Assembly: GCF_012844225.1 (NCBI RefSeq)
Contig: NZ_JABAGQ010000002.1
Coordinates: 62,001 to 126,000 of the forward strand
Direction: 5' to 3'
Source: Rhodococcus sp. 105337
GTDB lineage: Bacteria > Actinomycetota > Actinomycetes > Mycobacteriales > Mycobacteriaceae
DNA length: 64,000 nucleotides
How positions within the stretch are numbered: the first letter of the stretch is position 1; every line of letters starts with the position of its first letter. Of this stretch, positions 20,392 through 27,537 are shown in pieces. Position numbers and translations under genes: made by a program. Under the pieces are notes generated by a model that saw only the letters and a program-made list of their open reading frames with translations, was not told the DNA's origin and did no database searches.

Positions 20392-20813
20392 TCAATCCGT
20401 TTCACGGACCATCGACGCGCTGAGGCCAGCCGGGAGCGGAAAGCTGGACAGCGGGAGGAGCGTCGAGAATATCGCCGTAGCGGAAATCGTCGTTGGTGGA
20501 CGGATGGCGAGGAGATATGGCGCTGCCTCGGCGAAGGTGAATTCACGGAACAGTTGGGATTCTCCGAACGCCCGTACAACGAGAAGTTCTGGGCCTCCAG
20601 GCGATGCCAGGAACGTCGTCCACAGGACCGGAACGTCCTCGGTTGCCATCCATTCGTAGGGTGGGGTGGGGTGGCTCGACCACAGACGCGCTGTCGAAGT
20701 GTTTTGTCGGCGTGGTGCCGTACCCTGCCGAAAGTACTTGGGGTCGCGGCGATTGTCGCTGTTGTCCGCCGCATCGTCTCGGTTCGAAGAAGCAAATGAA
20801 GAGCAGTGATCAC
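20392..20813 (-). pseudogene. Degenerate copy of the 21452 lipoprotein gene
   Basis: The minus strand holds a broken relative of the lipoprotein gene at 21452-22225. Its start region (LLLRTETMRRTTATIAAT, ATG at 20774) matches the start of the intact gene (SLRRTEKMRPALAILAAT), the middle keeps PPYEWMATEDVPVLWT against PPHEWVAVDDVSVRWT, and ELLVVRAFGESQLF against ELLVARAFGESELF. The 3' end keeps the ISATAIFSTLLP-type frame that is antisense-like to the intact 3' end. About 400 bp of the middle are deleted and the reading frame is broken several times. Confidence 0.7.
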
Positions 20814-20842
20814 CGATAGGCAAACGAAGAAAGTGAGCCGTC

Positions 20843-21391
20843 ATGCTTTACACATGGGTCAGGTCCGCTGGAGGCCCCTTTCTGGTCGCCCCCGAATCAG
20901 AACTTGGTCACTGGGGCGGCGTAGACGACGACATGGAGGGACCCGTAGAGACATGGGGCGACTACGGCCGAGCCTGCTCGGTTGAGCGATCCATCGGCCT
21001 GGTCACAATCGGCTCCCAGCAGGCATTGGTCCTTGCAGACGAACCGGCTCGCACGACGTATCTCCCCGCCGAGCGGACGTTCCTGCGATGCTTAGCCGCA
21101 GACTCCGAAGACGAACTCGTCGCCGCAGCGCGGCAAGCGTTACAAGAACACATCACATGGGAGCCAGACGAAGACCTCGTCTGGGAAATACGTGAGCCTG
21201 TTTTGCTATTCGACTCGGCCTGGGCGGGAACTGAGATAGAACTCGACAACAGGCTCCACATCGCCCTCGATCCAGGGCTTTACCGAGTCCGGGCAACCTA
21301 CATCGAAACCGGGGGCAACTGGATGATCCTCGTTCAACTCCAGCCGACCGGCGACAAGCACCGAACGGCGGCGAGTATCGCTGTCGTCTGA
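20843..21391 (+). CDS. Imm21-type immunity protein
   Basis: A 182-aa protein resembling the Imm21 family of polymorphic-toxin immunity proteins: TWVRSAGGPFLVAPESEL, the HWGG turn, GDYGRACSVERSIGLVTIG, QALVLADEPARTTYLP, and the closing WMILVQLQP. No signal peptide; it would act in the cytoplasm against an incoming toxin. The recognised domain ends near residue 167; the last residues (HRTAASIAVV) are encoded opposite a fragment of the neighbouring lipoprotein gene, so the natural C-terminus may have been replaced. No cognate toxin is identified. It stands alone on the plus strand between lipoprotein-gene remnants. The assignment is from memory of the family. Confidence 0.6.
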   Translation: MLYTWVRSAGGPFLVAPESELGHWGGVDDDMEGPVETWGDYGRACSVERSIGLVTIGSQQALVLADEPARTTYLPAERTFLRCLAADSEDELVAAARQALQEHITWEPDEDLVWEIREPVLLFDSAWAGTEIELDNRLHIALDPGLYRVRATYIETGGNWMILVQLQPTGDKHRTAASIAVV

Positions 21392-21430
21392 CCCATCGTC
21401 TCAGTCCGAAGAGTGAAATGACTGGTGGGG
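21365..21430 (-). pseudogene. 5' tip of a third lipoprotein-gene copy
   Basis: The minus strand shows FTLRTETMGQTTAILAAV (ATG at 21396), matching the start of the intact lipoprotein gene, and homology is lost after about ten codons. It overlaps the 3' end of the Imm21 gene and lies 52 nt below the stop of the intact lipoprotein gene, as a tandem copy would. Confidence 0.6.
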
Positions 21431-21451
21431 CCCCGTTGTGGGCTTTGCTTG

Positions 21452-22225
21452 TCAGGGACCATCGACGCGCTGTGGCCATCCGGGAACGGAAGGCTGGGCA
21501 ACGGGAGGAGCGTCGAGAATATCGCCGTAGCGGAAGTTTCCGTTGCTGGGTGGGTACCCGCGATGACAGTAATCGAGAAGCGCGCGATCCTCGGGTCGAC
21601 TAGCGGAGAAGAAGTCATTGTCCTTGCTCGTACTGAGACGTAACTCCCAGCCCTCGAAGACATTCCAGGGCGGGTGCACAGTGCGGACCGCGAGGTTCAC
21701 CTGAGGAGCCGGAACATTCCAACCGGTGCGGGTAATGGCCAGAACGCGGGGACGGCTGCTCGTGTAGTTGCTCGTTTTCCAAGTGTCGCCGATGGGCACC
21801 GCCGTACCGGACTCGTCGGCGCAGTAGATGACCCGGTAGGACGGGCGGCCAAGTTTATCCGGGAGTGCGCGCGCCTCGATGACGTGGTTGTTCACCGTCC
21901 CTGTGCGGGGATAGGTTCGCCAATTATCGGCAATGGGATACGGCACTGCCTCGGCGAAGCCTTCGTAGGTTGATTCGAATCGGCCGGTGATTTCGTAGAA
22001 CAGTTCGGATTCTCCGAACGCTCGAGCGACGAGGAGTTCGGGAGCGTCGAGGTCGATGCCAGGAACTGCGGTCCAACGGACGGACACGTCGTCGACTGCG
22101 ACCCACTCGTGGGGTGGTGGCGTTTCGGTCACGGGCGTGTTATCGACGTGTTCTGTCTGCTGTGTGCCGCACCCTGCCGAGAGAACCAGCATGGTCGCGG
22201 CGAGTATTGCTAGTGCTGGGCGCAT
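21452..22225 (-). CDS. Putative lipoprotein
   Basis: A 257-aa exported lipoprotein: signal peptide MRPALAILAATMLVLSAGC with the lipid-carrying Cys at residue 19. The mature part begins with an acidic/Thr-Pro linker, then a domain with PPHEWVAVDDVSVRWT, ELLVARAFGESELFYEITG and the C-terminal LLDYCHRGYPPSNGNFRYGDIL. Family not recognised. ATG 22225 lies 4 nt after the stop of the 813-aa gene, so the two are co-translated. Two remnants of the same gene lie downstream (21365-21430 and 20392-20813), showing past tandem duplication. A role tied to its operon partner is likely but unproven. Confidence 0.75.
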   Translation of the reverse strand: MRPALAILAATMLVLSAGCGTQQTEHVDNTPVTETPPPHEWVAVDDVSVRWTAVPGIDLDAPELLVARAFGESELFYEITGRFESTYEGFAEAVPYPIADNWRTYPRTGTVNNHVIEARALPDKLGRPSYRVIYCADESGTAVPIGDTWKTSNYTSSRPRVLAITRTGWNVPAPQVNLAVRTVHPPWNVFEGWELRLSTSKDNDFFSASRPEDRALLDYCHRGYPPSNGNFRYGDILDAPPVAQPSVPGWPQRVDGP

Positions 22226-22229
22226 CTTC

Positions 22230-24671
22230 TCAGTTCGTCGAAGTGAAGTGAACGGTAGGGGCGACGTCGTGATAACTCCGTCGGTATTCGTCGGTGTAGC
22301 CATACAAACGGTCAGATCCGAACTCGGTCTTCACGGCATTCCTTACGAGTTCGTGCACGCTCTGAGGGCTTCGGTTCGACAGCGGATCGGGTTCGGGTGA
22401 GAGCGTACTGTTTTCTGCCAGCACGCCCGCCGCTGTCAGATCATCTGTCGCGCTGGGACTCTGGGGCGTCCATCCCGTGCCGACCAGCAACCGTGCGATC
22501 CGAACATCGTTTTCTGCGGTTATCTGCGACTCGTTCATGGTGAACGCGAAATTTTCCGCCGGTGATTCCGGAATCGTGAAGGTGTCGCGAACACTCGGGT
22601 TGAGCATGTCCATGGTCATGCCGACCGTGAAGTTGGCGGGAACGAACGACGCGACCGCGTTGCGCATCATCGTGTAGTCGGTGTCGTAAGCCTGGTTGCG
22701 GCGTTCGGCAACCGTGTTCGCGATGTTCTCCTGGTCCCGCGACTGTTCGACGGCCGCGCCGTAGATGCCGGTATCGACCAGAGCCTGGATGTGGGCCGCA
22801 TTTCCGGCGGCCGCCGTGTCGGGGGATATCTCACCCCACTTGTCGGGCTCGACGAGGCTGCGGACGAACGCGCGATCGTAGGTCTCGTGGAACGCGAGGG
22901 CACCTCCCATGAACGTGGTGTTCGCGTCGGTTCCCGTCGACATGAGGGCGAACACACGCTGAGCATGGGCGAAACGCTTGTCGCCGGCGTCACTGGATTC
23001 TGCTGCGCGGTAACCCCACTCGCGGCTATCGGTGTCGACGCCTGCGAGATGCGGGATGTACCCGACGAGGCCCTGGCTCGTCGCATGCAGCAGCGCAGGA
23101 TTCACCTCGCCGAGGCTCGAGGTGTCGGGCCCGCTCATGTCCATGAAACGTGAGTAGTTCTCTCCGTGCGAAAGGTATTGCACGAGGCCGAGAGCCGCTC
23201 GATCCGCGCGGTCGCGGCCGGTGTCGAGAGAGCCGGCATCACCGGGTCCCTGCACGGCGAGGCTCTCCTCCGTCATCCACGATGTCAACCGGCCGAGCGA
23301 CGCGCCGTCGTCCTCCCACTCGTGCACGAACAACGGGGTGAGGACGGCGTCGCGTCGTGTCTCGGGACTGCCGTCGCCGTCGAGGTCGCCGGTGAGGATC
23401 CGCGCGTTGGTTTCGTTGTTCCGGGTGCCGACGTCGAGCATGGCTTCGCCGAGCCCGTTCGGGAACGCGTACGACGCGGAGGCGATTGCGGAACGGCCGG
23501 TGGAGTCGGAGAGGCCCACCTGTGTCGCTGCGGATTCGACGAGTTCGATTCCGAGTCGAGTGCCGGGGATACCGTCGGAGTCGGCTACGCGTCCCCAGAA
23601 CTCGTTTTGGACGCCGAGGCGCTGGGCGTAGTGGCTGCCCGGATCCCGCAGCATCTCGGCGTGCGCGCGGGCGGCCGCGCCCGGATCGGTTTCCAGCCGG
23701 GATCGCTCGAACGGCGAGAGGGAGCGCAGGTAGTCGTCGAGAGTCGCCGGTGCGGAGTCGGCCGGATTCAACTGCACGAGGGCGCGCACGTCCGGCGGAA
23801 GTCTGTCCCAGCCGCCGCTGTGTCCGCCGTCGTCGACGATGCTCTCGTTCGACAGGGTGAGGATCCCGGCGCTCAGCGCCCGCCCCGCTGCAACAGCCTG
23901 CGGGCTGCCGTCCTCATCGAGCGCGTTCTGTAAGCGAAGGAATTGTCCGACTCCGCCCCGGTGATACAACTCTTCGAGGTATCGGATGGCCCCGGCGGGC
24001 AGGTGTGTGACCTGTCTGCCCGCCGCGAGATCGGCGAGGGAGTTGGTGTCGAGGCCGGCAGCGGTCAGGTTGGCCAGCAATCGCCCGACCTCGTCGCGGT
24101 CGAGTTTTCCGTCGTCGAGTATGGAACGGTCGCGGACCGCCTCGTCAGGGGAGAGCGGCGCAGGTTTCGGAGTGCTCGCTGCGAGATCCGCAACGATCTC
24201 CCGGAGGATGTGTGCGTAGTGATCGTCCAGTTCTCCGAGAGTGGCCAGTGCGCGTCGGATCGACTCGGCGTGCTCGGCGGCAGCGTCCTGGGTTGCAGCG
24301 GCCGAGTCGTCCGCGTGGCGGCGGGGTTTCACGCCGCTGTCGTCGACAGTGAAACCTGCCCGTTCGGCGTTCGCGATTGCATTGCGCACCGCCAGAACCG
24401 ACCAGGTGAGCGCGGTATCGGCGCGGCGGAGTTGGTCCCCGACATGTCGCAGATGCTCGACGACCGCCACGACGGAGCGACGTTCCCTGTCCAGGTGTTT
24501 CTCCGCCGCGTCTGCTGCACGTCCATGCCAGGACTGCCACAGCGTGAGTGCGGTGTCCGTCAGAGCGCCGCGCTCGCTGTCGAGGTGTGCGGCAACCGTG
24601 TCGACGGCTTGTGCTCTGTCGTGGAGGACGGCGGGCTTCCAGTTGCGAACATCGGTGATCGTGGGGATCAC
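22230..24671 (-). CDS. Large T7SS-associated protein (TPR-repeat-region-like)
   Basis: An 813-aa protein with no signal peptide or membrane helix. The N-terminal ~170 residues are helical (coiled-coil style, with TLWQSWHGRAADAAEKHLDRE resembling a WXG-type helical hairpin). The rest resembles large actinobacterial proteins annotated as TPR repeat region-containing: LPAGAIRYLEELYHRGG, ILTLSNESI, DDYLRSLSPFERSRLETDP, RILTGDLDGDGSP (possible EF-hand-like acidic loop), FVHEWEDDGASLGRLTSWM, HAQRVFALMSTG. GTG 24671 overlaps the stop of the WXG-like gene by 4 nt. The small partner suggests joint type VII secretion. No known toxin domain was seen at the C-terminus. Confidence 0.7.
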   Translation of the reverse strand: MIPTITDVRNWKPAVLHDRAQAVDTVAAHLDSERGALTDTALTLWQSWHGRAADAAEKHLDRERRSVVAVVEHLRHVGDQLRRADTALTWSVLAVRNAIANAERAGFTVDDSGVKPRRHADDSAAATQDAAAEHAESIRRALATLGELDDHYAHILREIVADLAASTPKPAPLSPDEAVRDRSILDDGKLDRDEVGRLLANLTAAGLDTNSLADLAAGRQVTHLPAGAIRYLEELYHRGGVGQFLRLQNALDEDGSPQAVAAGRALSAGILTLSNESIVDDGGHSGGWDRLPPDVRALVQLNPADSAPATLDDYLRSLSPFERSRLETDPGAAARAHAEMLRDPGSHYAQRLGVQNEFWGRVADSDGIPGTRLGIELVESAATQVGLSDSTGRSAIASASYAFPNGLGEAMLDVGTRNNETNARILTGDLDGDGSPETRRDAVLTPLFVHEWEDDGASLGRLTSWMTEESLAVQGPGDAGSLDTGRDRADRAALGLVQYLSHGENYSRFMDMSGPDTSSLGEVNPALLHATSQGLVGYIPHLAGVDTDSREWGYRAAESSDAGDKRFAHAQRVFALMSTGTDANTTFMGGALAFHETYDRAFVRSLVEPDKWGEISPDTAAAGNAAHIQALVDTGIYGAAVEQSRDQENIANTVAERRNQAYDTDYTMMRNAVASFVPANFTVGMTMDMLNPSVRDTFTIPESPAENFAFTMNESQITAENDVRIARLLVGTGWTPQSPSATDDLTAAGVLAENSTLSPEPDPLSNRSPQSVHELVRNAVKTEFGSDRLYGYTDEYRRSYHDVAPTVHFTSTN

Positions 24672-24973
24672 TCGGGAACTGCCCGCGCCAATCCGGCGGC
24701 GAAGTACTCGTCGGTGTTCTCGTAGTCCGCGGCGACCAGGTCGATGGTGTCGGACGTCGACCAGGCACGGTCGGCGAGGAGTGAGACCGAGCGTCGCGAC
24801 GCGGACTCGACTGCTGCAAGTGCCTCGACGATCGCAGCACCGCCGGAAAATCCCTCGACGGACCCCGCCGAGATCGCGCGGGTGTCGATACGGGCGATAC
24901 GCCCTGCAATTCCACGGAAAGCCGTTGACAAAGAGAATAATTCGTCGATATCGGCCCTGATCGTATCCGCCAT
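24668..24973 (-). CDS. WXG100-like small secreted-partner protein
   Basis: A 101-aa helical-hairpin protein of the size of WXG100/ESX substrates. It lacks a strict WXG motif, but its C-terminal helix carries YENTD, which fits the type VII export signal YxxxD/E. It begins at ATG 24973 and its TGA overlaps the start of the 813-aa gene (GTGA), the typical order of small ESX partner followed by large effector. No ESX core genes (EccB, EccC and others) are in the window, so any secretion machine would be encoded elsewhere. Confidence 0.7.
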   Translation of the reverse strand: MADTIRADIDELFSLSTAFRGIAGRIARIDTRAISAGSVEGFSGGAAIVEALAAVESASRRSVSLLADRAWSTSDTIDLVAADYENTDEYFAAGLARAVPE

Positions 24974-25040
24974 CGTCCCCCCAGACGTTCGGTAGCGCGG
25001 ACACCATAACGCACAAATCCGACACCCGGGAAGTGGGCGC

Positions 25041-25046
25041 TACCAT
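25041..25046 (+). promoter_or_regulatory. -10 box fixing the start of the 25054 gene
   Basis: TACCAT lies 7 nt before ATG 25054 but only 1 nt before ATG 25048 and inside the longer frame from 25033. It therefore supports 25054 as a leaderless start. Confidence 0.4.
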
Positions 25047-25053
25047 CATGGGC

Positions 25054-25584
25054 ATGGCACTGACCGAATCGGATCGTCGGCTCATCGGATCGTCGCTGTT
25101 GTTCCTGGCGTCCCAGGCAAACATGGGCCGCGTCCTCGGCCCCACCGCGCTTACCGTCGGCACGATTCAGGCCACCTTTTCGGCGGACAAGTATCGGAAG
25201 ATCCTCGACAACCTGGGTCCGGACGAGATCAGCCGGTACCGGCAGCACTACTACTGGGACATGGTGCATCCGTTGACGTTCGCCATCGCGCTCCGGGACG
25301 GTGCCCGGGCCCTCGACCACCACCGCCCGCTGACACCCCGCACGCGCAGGCTTCTCGCTGCCGCGCCTGTGATCGCTGCGGCCGGGGATTACGCAGAGAA
25401 CATCACCGGGCTGTACCTGCTCGACCATCGCAGTCGCATCGACGACACGACCGTTCGTGCCGCGACGACGATCAGCCTCACCAAATGGGTGCTGGCCCTC
25501 GGTTGCTTGGGCTACCTGACGCAAGGTTTCCTACGGGTGTGGGGGAGAGCCGGACTGCGGCGGATACGAGGAAAACGGCGCTGA
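25054..25584 (+). CDS. Hypothetical membrane protein
   Basis: A 176-aa protein with about four hydrophobic segments (SLLFLASQANMGRV, HPLTFAIAL, LLAAAPVIAAAGDYAENITG, ISLTKWVLALGCLGYL) and a basic end. The DYAEN stretch between helices is notable. Family not recognised. The start is fixed by a -10 box. It is divergent from the WXG-like gene, sharing an ~80-bp promoter region, and its end is 29 nt before the sucrase/ferredoxin-like gene on the same strand. Confidence 0.65.
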   Translation: MALTESDRRLIGSSLLFLASQANMGRVLGPTALTVGTIQATFSADKYRKILDNLGPDEISRYRQHYYWDMVHPLTFAIALRDGARALDHHRPLTPRTRRLLAAAPVIAAAGDYAENITGLYLLDHRSRIDDTTVRAATTISLTKWVLALGCLGYLTQGFLRVWGRAGLRRIRGKRR

Positions 25585-25613
25585 CCGGGGAAACTCGCGA
25601 GGGCGCCGATTCC

Positions 25614-26540
25614 GTGAATGATCCGAGCGGCGACAATGAACCGGTGACGATCGCTGCGACAACCTGCTCCGCGCTGTCCGCTCTCGACGAGCCGTTGCCC
25701 GGCACCGCCGCAACGGCGCCCGGGTACGTGTGCCTGGAGTTCCCCTCGGGCTGGGGGCGGGACGTTCTCGACGGCACGGCACTCGGCCCGGAACTCGCTG
25801 CCGAACTCTCGGCCCGCGCAGATGCGGCGGGGGTCCGGTTCATGTTCATCCGCCGCCCGGGGCGCGACGTGGTGCGTGCGACCCGGACGGTTCTGCTCGC
25901 ACGCACCGAACCGGGCGCTACGTGGTGCGAGCGCCTCGAGATCACACACCCGGCAGAACTGCTCGACATCGTGCCGCAGGTGGTGGCCGGGCCCGCCCTC
26001 GGTCTCGGCACCCCGGTCGGCGAACCGGTCGTGCTCGTCTGCGCCCACGGCAAGCGGGACCAATGCTGCGCGGTGCTGGGCCGTCCGGTCGCTGCGGCGC
26101 TCGCCGCCGAATTCGGTGACGCGGTGTGGGAGTGCTCTCACACCGGAGGACATCGCTTCGCCCCGTCGATGATTCTCCTGCCGACCGGTTACACCTATGG
26201 GCGCCTCGATGCCGCACAGAGCGCAGACGCAGTGCGCGCCGCGACAGCCGGCCGGGTATATCTCCCGGGTCTTCGTGGACGCAGCACGTGGGATGCGTCG
26301 GGCCAGGTTGCAGAGATCGTGGTGCGCGCGCTCACCGGCGCCGACGAACTCGACGACTTCACCGTCGATGAGGCCGCTGTCCCGGTCGTGCGTCACCGCG
26401 ACGGCCGGGCATGGCGAGTCGAGATGGACAAACGCGACCTACCGCCGCGGCCGGCGAGCTGCGGTGCCGCACCCAAACCGGTGTATCCGGTGGTGGCAAC
26501 CCGGGTGACGCCGATCGTTGGAGGGTTCGACCGGAGCTGA
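25614..26540 (+). CDS. Sucrase/ferredoxin-like protein
   Basis: A 308-aa protein of the Suc_Fer-like family, thioredoxin-fold proteins related to [2Fe-2S] ferredoxins. Characteristic pieces are CSALSALDEPLPGTA near the start, VCAHGKRDQCCAVLGRP with a Cys cluster, WECSHTGGHRFAPSMILLPTG and the terminal VDEAAVPVV segment. The cysteines could bind an iron-sulfur cluster. The physiological substrate is unknown. GTG 25614 is chosen because the family begins shortly after it; the open frame upstream overlaps the preceding gene. Confidence 0.8.
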   Translation: MNDPSGDNEPVTIAATTCSALSALDEPLPGTAATAPGYVCLEFPSGWGRDVLDGTALGPELAAELSARADAAGVRFMFIRRPGRDVVRATRTVLLARTEPGATWCERLEITHPAELLDIVPQVVAGPALGLGTPVGEPVVLVCAHGKRDQCCAVLGRPVAAALAAEFGDAVWECSHTGGHRFAPSMILLPTGYTYGRLDAAQSADAVRAATAGRVYLPGLRGRSTWDASGQVAEIVVRALTGADELDDFTVDEAAVPVVRHRDGRAWRVEMDKRDLPPRPASCGAAPKPVYPVVATRVTPIVGGFDRS

Positions 26541-26601
26541 TCCCGGCCACGCGGGCGAGAACGTGCAGTCCGCGCCGGCATCTATCGAACTCACGCGAAT
26601 G

Positions 26602-26619
26602 CGTAGCCAATCGGTTACG
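26602..26619. promoter_or_regulatory. ArsR operator overlapping a -10 box
   Basis: CGTAGCC-AATC-GGTTACG is an inverted repeat with one mismatch, overlapping the -10 box TACGCT at 26616-26621, which sits 7 nt before GTG 26629. Repressor binding would block the promoter of the ArsR-SRPBCC pair. Confidence 0.45.
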
Positions 26620-26628
26620 CTTTTCGGT

Positions 26629-26991
26629 GTGGAGGGAGCGCGAGCGATAGCGGACCCGGTACGCCGGGAGATTCTCGAGTTGCTTCGCGCTGCACCGCTG
26701 TCGGCCGGGGGGATCGCGCAGCGCTTTGCGATCAGCCGGCCCGCCGTCAGCAAACACCTCCGGGTCCTGATCGAGTGTGGCGTGGTCGAGGTGACCGTCG
26801 ACGGTCGCCGGCGCATCTACACACTGCGTACGGAGCCGCTGGTGGAAGTTGCCGACTATCTCGACAGGCTCATCGGGCCTGCTCTGCCGCAACGGTTCGA
26901 TGCCTTGGACACCGAGGTTGCGAGAACCCGGCGTGAACGAAAGGCGGCATCGAACATGCCGAAGTTCGAGAACGGAAGGAAGAGAGCATGA
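26629..26991 (+). CDS. ArsR-family transcriptional regulator
   Basis: A 120-aa winged-helix repressor: VEGARAIADPVRREILELL, then the recognition region GGIAQRFAISRPAVSKHLRVL and the wing VTVDGRRRIYTL. No metal-binding Cys pair is visible, so it belongs to the non-metal subgroup paired with SRPBCC proteins. GTG 26629 is chosen because a -10 box and operator lie immediately before it; ATG 26599 would place the operator inside the gene. It overlaps the next gene by 4 nt (ATGA). It probably represses its own operon. Confidence 0.8.
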   Translation: MEGARAIADPVRREILELLRAAPLSAGGIAQRFAISRPAVSKHLRVLIECGVVEVTVDGRRRIYTLRTEPLVEVADYLDRLIGPALPQRFDALDTEVARTRRERKAASNMPKFENGRKRA

Positions 26992-27485
26992 CGACTCCGA
27001 AACCGACCGGAAAGCTCGTGAACGGTTCCGAAGGGCTCGACCTCGTAGTGACGCGCACACTGCCCGGCTCTGTCTACGACGCCTGGGCAAGCATCACCGA
27101 ACCCGAGCGCACCGCGCGGTGGGTCGGACGATGGGAAGGTACCGGCGCCGTCGGCGAAACGATCAGGGTGCAGATGGGTTTCGAGGAAGGTGCGCCCTGG
27201 GAGGACGTCGAGATCACCGAATGCGATGCCCCACATCGACTCGGCCTCCGGACGATCTCCGAGCAGGGCGCGTGGGACGTCTCGTTCGAACTGTCCGAAG
27301 ACGGGGAGCGATCCGAGATCCGCTTCGTGCACCACCGCGTCGCGGCGGCAGAAGTCGGTGATGTCGGTCCTGGCTGGGAGTACTACCTGGACCAACTTGT
27401 GGCGTCGGTCTCCGGGGCACCGTTGCGGTCCTTCGACGACTACTTCCCCGCTCAGCGCGAGTACTTCGAGGAACAGACGCGATAA
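26988..27485 (+). CDS. SRPBCC (AHSA1-like) protein
   Basis: A 165-aa protein with the START/SRPBCC ligand-binding fold of the Aha1-like group: DLVVTRTLPGSVYDAWASITEPERTARWVGRW, a central VRVQMGFEEG-type strand, WDVSFELSEDGERSEIRFVHH and the C-terminal helix GPGWEYYLDQLV. It is translationally coupled to the ArsR gene. Such pairs are common; the protein may bind a hydrophobic ligand that the regulator's pathway deals with, but the ligand is unknown. A second pair with the same logic is at 34646-35459. Confidence 0.82.
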   Translation: MTTPKPTGKLVNGSEGLDLVVTRTLPGSVYDAWASITEPERTARWVGRWEGTGAVGETIRVQMGFEEGAPWEDVEITECDAPHRLGLRTISEQGAWDVSFELSEDGERSEIRFVHHRVAAAEVGDVGPGWEYYLDQLVASVSGAPLRSFDDYFPAQREYFEEQTR

Positions 27486-27537
27486 CGCACGGAGGAGTGT
27501 CGGCGGGAGGCGCGGTGGGCTCGTCGGCCGCTCGTCT

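Noticed and set aside
20350-20799. 149-aa plus-strand frame over the lipoprotein remnant
   Set aside because: It is the antisense of the remnant; Arg/Trp-rich and without family.
21674-21973. 99-aa plus-strand frame inside the lipoprotein gene
   Set aside because: Antisense of an intact, signal-peptide-bearing lipoprotein gene.
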